A DNA stretch of 64,000 nucleotides from Brevundimonas sp. UBA6550 (lineage in GTDB: Bacteria; Pseudomonadota; Alphaproteobacteria; Caulobacterales; Caulobacteraceae): contig NZ_DJKE01000008.1 in the NCBI RefSeq assembly GCF_002434505.1, forward strand, positions 733,300 through 797,299, read 5' to 3'. Shown here piece by piece: positions 59,003 through 64,000 of this stretch (the first letter of the stretch is position 1; each line of letters opens with the position of its first letter). A model generated the notes under the pieces. That model was given only the letters and a program-made list of their open reading frames with translations. It was not told the origin of the DNA and ran no database searches. A program made the position numbers and the translations under genes.

Positions 59003-60489
59003 TGCCCGACGCCGTGCTGACCGACCGCGACATCGCGGCCATCGACATCGGCTCCAACTCGGTGCGGCTGGTGCTGTACCGGCTGGAGGGCCGGGCGATC
59101 TGGACCGTCTATAACGAGAAGGTGCTGGCCGGCCTGGGCCGCGACCTGCCGACGACGCGCAAACTGTCGTCGGAAGGGGTTGTCATGGCGATGACGGCGC
59201 TGCGCCGCTTCGCCGCCGTGCTGGAGGGCGTGCGGCCGGATACGACCCTGATCGCCGCCACCGCCGCCGTGCGCGAAGCCCTGGACGGGCCGGAGTTCTG
59301 CGAGCGCGTCGCCGCCGAGACCGGGCTGAACATCCGCGTCCTGTCGGGCGAGGAAGAGGCCAAATACGCCGCCATGGGCGTGCTGGCCGGCGCGCCCCTG
59401 GCCCACGGCGTCTCGGCCGACATGGGCGGCGCCAGTCTGGAGCTGACCCGACTGAACGGAGACGGGGTGGAACATGGGCTGACCCTGCCGCTTGGGCCGT
59501 TCGCCCTGGCCGACGGCAAGGGGTTCGACGCCGACCGGATCAAGGCCCGCATCGACCAGGCGTTGAAGCCCGTCGCGGCCCAGTTCAGAAGCGACCGCCT
59601 CTACGCCGTCGGCGGCGCCTGGCGCACTCTGGCCCAGGTGCAGATGGCGCTGAAATCCTATCCGCTGCGGGTCGTGCATCAGTATCAGATGTCGGCCGAG
59701 GACGCGCTGGAGACCGCGCGGCTGGTGGCGCAGCAGTCGGTCGCCAGCCTGGCCAAACTGCCCGGCGTGTCCAAGAAGCGCGCCGAGACCCTGCCCTACG
59801 CCGGCCTGGTGCTGGAGGGGCTGATCAAGCATCTGGGCCTGAAACAGATCGAGATGTCGGCCTGGGGCGTGCGCGAGGGCCTGTTGTTCGAGACGCTGGA
59901 CGAGGCGACGCGCACGGCCGATCCGCTGCTGGCCGGCTGCACCGCGCTGGGCGGACGCCAGGGCGTGGCCCCCGCCCTGCCCGGCGCGCTGAACGGCTGG
60001 ATTTCCGAGATCGTCGCCGCCCTGCCCGAGGTGTTCGGGACGGAGCGCGACGCCGTTCTGGTCGGCGCCGCCTGCCGCCTGGCGGATCTAGGCGCACGGC
60101 TGCATCCCGACCACCGGCTGGAGCTTGTGTTCGACCAGGTGCTGCGCGCCCCGGTCGCCGGCATCAGCCACGTGGAGCGCGCCTTCCTGGCCAGCGCGAT
60201 GAACGCCCGATACGGCGGCGCGCCCGCCACGCCCCAGCCCGAGGTCATCGACCGGCTGCTGGACGGCGACGCGGCCAAACGCGCCCGCGCCCTGGGCCTG
60301 GCCATCCGCCTGGCCTGCGACCTGTCCGGCCGCTCGCCGCAACTGCTGGCCAACGCCACGGCGCGCGTGAAGGGCGGCGACCTGCGCCTGACCGCGACGG
60401 AAGGCTATGCCGACGTCCTGCTGGGCGAGCAGACGAAGAAGCGCGCCAAGGCCCTGGCCGAGGCGATGGATCTGGGGCTGAGGATTTGA
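59002..60489 (+). CDS. ppx: Exopolyphosphatase (Ppx/GppA family)
   Basis: A 495-residue ASKHA-fold hydrolase that removes phosphate from polyphosphate ends or hydrolyses pppGpp. AAIDIGSNSVRLVLYRLEG is the phosphate-1 loop, LSGEEEAKYAAMGVL and ADMGGASLELTRL the further nucleotide-site segments, and a C-terminal HD-like helical domain follows. The ATG overlaps the ppk stop (TGATG), so the pair is co-translated. Whether it prefers polyP or pppGpp is not decided by sequence. Confidence 0.94.
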   Translation: MPDAVLTDRDIAAIDIGSNSVRLVLYRLEGRAIWTVYNEKVLAGLGRDLPTTRKLSSEGVVMAMTALRRFAAVLEGVRPDTTLIAATAAVREALDGPEFCERVAAETGLNIRVLSGEEEAKYAAMGVLAGAPLAHGVSADMGGASLELTRLNGDGVEHGLTLPLGPFALADGKGFDADRIKARIDQALKPVAAQFRSDRLYAVGGAWRTLAQVQMALKSYPLRVVHQYQMSAEDALETARLVAQQSVASLAKLPGVSKKRAETLPYAGLVLEGLIKHLGLKQIEMSAWGVREGLLFETLDEATRTADPLLAGCTALGGRQGVAPALPGALNGWISEIVAALPEVFGTERDAVLVGAACRLADLGARLHPDHRLELVFDQVLRAPVAGISHVERAFLASAMNARYGGAPATPQPEVIDRLLDGDAAKRARALGLAIRLACDLSGRSPQLLANATARVKGGDLRLTATEGYADVLLGEQTKKRAKALAEAMDLGLRI

Positions 60490-60496
60490 GGCCAAG

Positions 60497-60643
60497 GTCT
60501 CCTCCCCACTGAGTGGGGAGGTGGCGCGGCGCGCCTTCCGCGCCGTGACGGAGGGGCTCTAAGCCGTGTCACAGGCGCCTGTGGGACTTCAAGAGCCCCT
60601 CAACCGCTTCGCGGTCCCCCTCCCCGCAAAGCGGGGAGGAGAC
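60497..60643. repeat. MITE-like intergenic palindromic repeat, family A copy 2
   Basis: 147 bp bounded by a perfect 11-bp inverted repeat (GTCTCCTCCCC and GGGGAGGAGAC). The internal parts GGTGGCGCGGCGC, GCGCCGTGACGGAGGGG, TTCAAGAGCCC and CCGCTTCGCGGTCCCCCTCCCC match copy 1 at 39024-39169, while the middle differs. It lies between ppx and rnd, which converge. Confidence 0.9.
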
Positions 60644-60650
60644 GTTCAGC

Positions 60651-61799
60651 CTACTCGATCTCGACGACCTCGACCCGCGCGCCGTTCAGGACCAGGGCGA
60701 TCTCGCCGCGCTTCAGCTTCAGCGCGTCCTCGCCGAAAATCTGACGGCGCCAGCCCTTCATGGCGTCGATGTCGGCGTCGTCGCTGATGGCGATCTTCTC
60801 CAGGTCCGCGACCGTGGCGATCAGTTTGGAGGCCACGCCGGCGTTGTCGCTCTTGGCCTTCAGCAGCACCTTCAACAGCTCCACCACGGACGGCGGGGCC
60901 GGCTGTCGGTGGGCCGGGCGCTCCATCTCGGGGGCGAAGGCTTCAGGATCGGCCAGGACGCGCTTCAGCTCATCGGCCAGCTCCAGCCCCAGGCGCGAGC
61001 CGCCGAATCCCTTGGGCACCGAACGCAGACGGTTGAAGGCGTCCGGGTCGGTCGGGGTCTGCTGGGCGATCTCGTCCACGCCCTCGTCCTTCAGGATGCG
61101 GCCCCGCGGCTGGTCCCGCTCCTGCGCCGCCCGCTCGCGCCAGACGGCCACGGCCTTGAAGGCGGCCAGGTATTTGGCCGAGAATTTCTTGGGTTTCAGC
61201 CGCTTCCAAGCGTTCTCGGGATTGGTGTCATACAGGGCCGGATCGGTCAGGCCCTCCATCTCCGACATCACCCAGTCCAGCCGGCCTTCCTTCTGCAACC
61301 GGTCGCGCAGCTTGGGATAAAGCGCCGCCAGATGGGTCACGTCGCCCAGCGCATAGACCAGTTGGTTCTCCGACAGCGGCCGGCGCGCCCAGTCGGTGAA
61401 GCGGCTGCCCTTGTCCACCTCGATCCGCAGCGTCTGCCGCACCAACGAATCATAGGCGACCTGCTCGCCGAAGCCCGCCGCCATGGCCGCGACCTGGGTG
61501 TCGAACAGGGGTTTGGGCATGGTGCCCAGCCGCACGAAGATCTCCACGTCCTGACGGCAGGCGTGGAAGACCTTGACGATCCTCTCGTCGCGCAACAGGT
61601 CCAGGAACGGCTCCAGGTCCAGCCCCTCGGCCATCGGGTCGATGATGGCGGCATGGTCGGCCGAGGCGGCCTGGATCAGGCACAGCCGGGGCCAATAGGT
61701 CGTTTCCCGCATGAACTCGGTGTCGACCGTGATGAAGGGGGCGGAGGATACGCGGGCGCAGAACTCGGCCAGCGCCTCATTGGTGGTGATCGGCGTCAT
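60651..61799 (-). CDS. rnd: Ribonuclease D
   Basis: A 382-residue DEDD exonuclease that trims tRNA 3' ends. ExoI motif VDTEFMRE, Exo[12 protein letters not shown], Exo[16 protein letters not shown] with the catalytic Tyr/Asp, and then an HRDC-like helical C-terminus (residues 215-300). ATG 61799 ([10 protein letters not shown]); an extension to 61850 overlaps purM leader sequence and has no support. It is divergent from purM. Confidence 0.95.
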   Translation of the reverse strand: MTPITTNEALAEFCARVSSAPFITVDTEFMRETTYWPRLCLIQAASADHAAIIDPMAEGLDLEPFLDLLRDERIVKVFHACRQDVEIFVRLGTMPKPLFDTQVAAMAAGFGEQVAYDSLVRQTLRIEVDKGSRFTDWARRPLSENQLVYALGDVTHLAALYPKLRDRLQKEGRLDWVMSEMEGLTDPALYDTNPENAWKRLKPKKFSAKYLAAFKAVAVWRERAAQERDQPRGRILKDEGVDEIAQQTPTDPDAFNRLRSVPKGFGGSRLGLELADELKRVLADPEAFAPEMERPAHRQPAPPSVVELLKVLLKAKSDNAGVASKLIATVADLEKIAISDDADIDAMKGWRRQIFGEDALKLKRGEIALVLNGARVEVVEIE

Positions 61800-61879
61800 T
61801 CCGGTGCTATAGCCCCCCGCAACCCATGTGTGGCAAGACCCGCGCTGCATTTCCGCCCCGATTCCAGGCCCAAAGATCC

Positions 61880-62917
61880 ATGAGCGACACCCAAAAGCCT
61901 CTCGAAAACGGCCTGACCTACGCCGATGCGGGCGTGGACATCGACGCCGGCGAAATGCTGGTCGAACACATCAAACCGCTGGCCAAGTCCACGGCCCGCC
62001 CCGGATCGGAGCCTTCGCTGGGCGGTTTCGGCGCCCTGTTCGACCTGAAGGCCGCCGGGTTCGAGGATCCGCTGATCGTCTCCACGACGGACGGCGTGGG
62101 CACCAAGCTGAAGATCGCCATCGAGACCGGCCGTCATGACGGCGTGGGCGTCGACCTGGTCGCCATGTGCGTCAACGACCTGCTGGCCCAGGGCGCCGAG
62201 CCGCTGCTGTTCCTCGACTATTACGCCACGGGCCGCCTTGAGATCGACGCCGCCCGCCGCGTCGTCGCCGGCATCGCCGAGGGCTGCCGCCAGGCCGGGG
62301 CCGCCCTGGTCGGCGGCGAAACCGCCGAAATGCCGGGCATGTACACCGACGGCGACTACGATCTGGCGGGCTTCAGCCTGGGCGCCGTCGAACGCGGCCA
62401 CGCCTTGCCCTATCTGGATCGCCAGGCGGCCGGCGACGTCATCATCGGCCTGGCCTCCACCGGCCCGCACTCGAACGGCTATTCGCTGGTGCGCAAGGTG
62501 GTCGAGAAGTCCGGCCTGGCCTGGGGCGACGACGCCCCCTTCGCCAAGGACCGTTCGCTGGCCCAGGCCCTGATGGAGCCGACCCGCATCTATGTGAAGC
62601 CGGTCCTGCCGATCATGAAGGCGGGCCTGGTCAAGGGCGCGGCCCACATCACCGGCGGCGGCCTGATCGAAAACCCGCCGCGCTGCATCGCCGAGGGTCT
62701 GCAGGCCAAGTTCGACTGGGACGCCTGGCCCATGCCCGCCGTGTTCCAGTGGCTGGCCGAGACCGGCGGAATCAGCGACCACGAGATGCGCCGCACCTTC
62801 AACTGCGGCGTCGGCTTCATCCTGATCGTCTCGCCCGAGAACGCCGAGCCGGTCCTGGCCGCCCTGCTCAACGCCGGCGAAGTCGCCTTCGTCTGCGGAC
62901 AGCTGGAAGCGGCCTGA
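61880..62917 (+). CDS. purM: Phosphoribosylformylglycinamidine cyclo-ligase
   Basis: A 345-residue purine synthesis enzyme (AIR synthetase). Motifs: [69 protein letters not shown] and [17 protein letters not shown] 61880 fits the family start, so the frame extension to 61826 is dropped. purN follows after 4 bases. Confidence 0.97.
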   Translation: MSDTQKPLENGLTYADAGVDIDAGEMLVEHIKPLAKSTARPGSEPSLGGFGALFDLKAAGFEDPLIVSTTDGVGTKLKIAIETGRHDGVGVDLVAMCVNDLLAQGAEPLLFLDYYATGRLEIDAARRVVAGIAEGCRQAGAALVGGETAEMPGMYTDGDYDLAGFSLGAVERGHALPYLDRQAAGDVIIGLASTGPHSNGYSLVRKVVEKSGLAWGDDAPFAKDRSLAQALMEPTRIYVKPVLPIMKAGLVKGAAHITGGGLIENPPRCIAEGLQAKFDWDAWPMPAVFQWLAETGGISDHEMRRTFNCGVGFILIVSPENAEPVLAALLNAGEVAFVCGQLEAA

Positions 62918-62921
62918 TACC

Positions 62922-63506
62922 GTGAAGACGCGCGTCGCCGTCCTGATCTCCGGGGCGGGCTCCAACATGGCGGCCCTGATCGACGCCGGACAGGCGCCGG
63001 ACAGCGGCTATGAGGTCGGGCTGGTGGTGTCCAACGTCGAGGGCGCGGGCGGGCTGGCCATCGCGGCGGCCAAGGGCGTGGCGACCGCGACCGTGGCCCA
63101 CAAGCCTTTCGGCAAGGACCGCGAGGCGCATGAGCGGGCCGTGGACGCCGTGCTGCGCGACGCCGGGATCGAGGTCGTGGCCTTGGCCGGCTATATGCGG
63201 GTGCTGACCCCCTGGCTGGTCGGCGGCTGGCGCGGGCGGATGCTGAACATCCACCCCAGCCTTCTGCCGCTGTATCCAGGTCTCGACACCCACGCCCGCG
63301 CCATCGCCGCCGGCGACGCCGAGGCGGGCTGCACCGTGCATCTGGTGACGGAAGGCGTCGACGAAGGCCCGATCCTGGGCCAGGCGCACGTGCCGATCGT
63401 CGCGGGCGATACGCCGGACGCTCTGGCCGAACGGGTCAAGACGGCGGAGCATGGGCTGTATCCGAGTGTGCTGGACACGTTCTGCCGGGGTTTGGGGCGG
63501 GGTTAA
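62922..63506 (+). CDS. purN: Phosphoribosylglycinamide formyltransferase PurN
   Basis: A 194-residue folate-dependent enzyme of purine synthesis, GTG start at 62922 four bases after purM. VLISGAGSNMAALIDAG, the catalytic core HPSLLPLYPGLDTHARAI with the Asn-His pair (NIHPS), and VDEGPILGQA are the family signatures. The purM-purN pairing is standard. Confidence 0.97.
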   Translation: MKTRVAVLISGAGSNMAALIDAGQAPDSGYEVGLVVSNVEGAGGLAIAAAKGVATATVAHKPFGKDREAHERAVDAVLRDAGIEVVALAGYMRVLTPWLVGGWRGRMLNIHPSLLPLYPGLDTHARAIAAGDAEAGCTVHLVTEGVDEGPILGQAHVPIVAGDTPDALAERVKTAEHGLYPSVLDTFCRGLGRG

Positions 63507-63526
63507 GGCCCCTTCCTCCTCCCCAT

Positions 63527-63637
63527 CCGTCATCCTAGGCCTTGTGCCTAGGATCCATAATCCCGGTGTTAAGCGCAGCCTGCGCCCTGTTCGAACAGCG
63601 AGCGTATGGATCCTAGGCACAAGGCCTAGGATGACGG
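63527..63637. repeat. MITE-like palindromic repeat with perfect 33-bp inverted ends, family C
   Basis: 63527-63559 is exactly inverted at 63605-63637; each arm also holds a nested CCTAGGC-5-GCCTAGG palindrome, and 45 bases separate them. The 111-bp element sits between purN and the peptidase gene. Read as protein it gives an LGLVPRIH / ILGTRPRMT pattern, a familiar by-product of a dispersed alphaproteobacterial repeat. Confidence 0.9.
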
Positions 63638-63755
63638 ATTCAAGTGTAGGCAGCGCTTCCCGATCAACCCGCCCCAAAGATTACAAAAACGTCATGCGAC
63701 AGACCGCCGCACCGGCGCGATGGTGCCGCCGATCAAAATCGGGACCCTGTCTTCC

Positions 63756-64000
63756 ATGACTCGCATTCGTCTGATGGCCGCCTGTTCGGCCTGTATCGTC
63801 GTCGCCCTGACCGGCGGCGCGGCCTCGGCCCAGGAGCATTCGCACGGTCTGGCGGGCGCGCCGTCGCCGTTCGGGACCTGGGGCTTCGACCTGGCCGGTC
63901 GCGACACCACGGTGAAGCCGGGCGACGACTTCAATGAATACGCCAACGGCACCTATCTGCGCACCACCGAGATTCCGGCGGACAAGGCCCGGTTCGGCCC
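63756..64000 (+). CDS. M13 family metallopeptidase, partial (runs off the window)
   Basis: Begins at ATG 63756 (MTRIRLMAACSACIVV), a signal peptide cleaved near ASAQ, then a short His-rich segment (EHSHGLAG) and the M13 opening: FGTWGFDLAGRDTTVKPGDD followed by FNEYANGTYL, where PGDDFxxYANGxW-like residues are characteristic of the neprilysin/PepO family. These are extracytoplasmic zinc endopeptidases for peptides. Only 81 codons are visible, so the HExxH motif is not seen. Confidence 0.85.
   Translation, partial: MTRIRLMAACSACIVVALTGGAASAQEHSHGLAGAPSPFGTWGFDLAGRDTTVKPGDDFNEYANGTYLRTTEIPADKARFG

Noticed and set aside
62868..63677. 269-codon frame across purN 3' end and repeat C
   Set aside because: It runs antisense to purN and through the palindromic element; its LGLVPRIH pattern is a by-product of the repeat.

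Overview
The window reads as a chromosomal segment of a free-living, GC-rich alphaproteobacterium of the order Caulobacterales, most likely Brevundimonas or a close relative. The grounds are a GapR nucleoid protein beside a TacA-like sigma-54 response regulator and rpmJ; HdaA with a clamp-binding N-terminus followed by ppk-ppx; the DUF3333-type long PstA with a phoR-pstCAB-phoU-phoB block; an aa3-oxidase subunit IV of the alphaproteobacterial type; NDUFA12 and DUF2155 side by side; and two TonB-dependent receptors. This is inference from gene content. GC content was judged by eye and not computed. There is no phage, plasmid, insertion sequence, rRNA or CRISPR array. About 70 protein genes, one tRNA-like gene and several short intergenic palindromic repeats fill the window.

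Layout. 1-3.1 kb: a secreted GDSL esterase cut by the window edge, a phosphoserine phosphatase/phosphoglycerate dehydrogenase fusion (serine synthesis in one polypeptide) and a helical membrane protein. 3.3-13.4 kb: hslO, then phosphate sensing and uptake on the minus strand (phoR, a clean Pho box, pstC-pstA-pstB-phoU-phoB), then an MHYT hybrid kinase. 13.5-21 kb: the translation-linked genes rplY, pth and ychF, interrupted by a MazEF-like toxin-antitoxin pair and by a probable copper-uptake module (DUF2946, TonB receptor, PepSY protein, PCuAC chaperone). 21-29 kb: a haem-type TonB receptor behind a Fur-like site, a DUF6607 protein, a gluzincin-type peptidase, a WYL regulator and an acyltransferase. 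29-33 kb: proton-translocating transhydrogenase genes interleaved with two small membrane-protein genes, then CoxIV. 33-40 kb: an M3 oligopeptidase, DUF1203 and DUF4153 proteins, the TacA-like regulator, gapR, rpmJ and an irregular tRNA-Cys.

40.5-48.6 kb: a lytic transglycosylase, thiS-thiG, aroQ-accB-accC-aat, lepB, a ribbon-helix-helix/EF-hand protein, and DUF2155 with NDUFA12. 48.8-56 kb: a large ribonucleotide-reductase-like protein whose C-terminus looks intact while its N-terminal catalytic part looks eroded, two pentapeptide-repeat proteins, aspS, a YciI protein and hdaA. 56-64 kb: a DUF3617 lipoprotein, ppk-ppx, rnd, purM-purN and the start of an M13 peptidase.

Links between genes: the Pho system and ppk-ppx both serve phosphate storage and sensing; accB-accC and aroQ are housekeeping biosynthesis; hdaA and gapR both act on chromosome replication. 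The items most worth a second look are the eroded ribonucleotide-reductase-like protein, the irregular tRNA-Cys, the serine-pathway fusion, the RHH/EF-hand protein, the insertions in the rplY-pth-ychF neighbourhood and the MITE-like palindromes.
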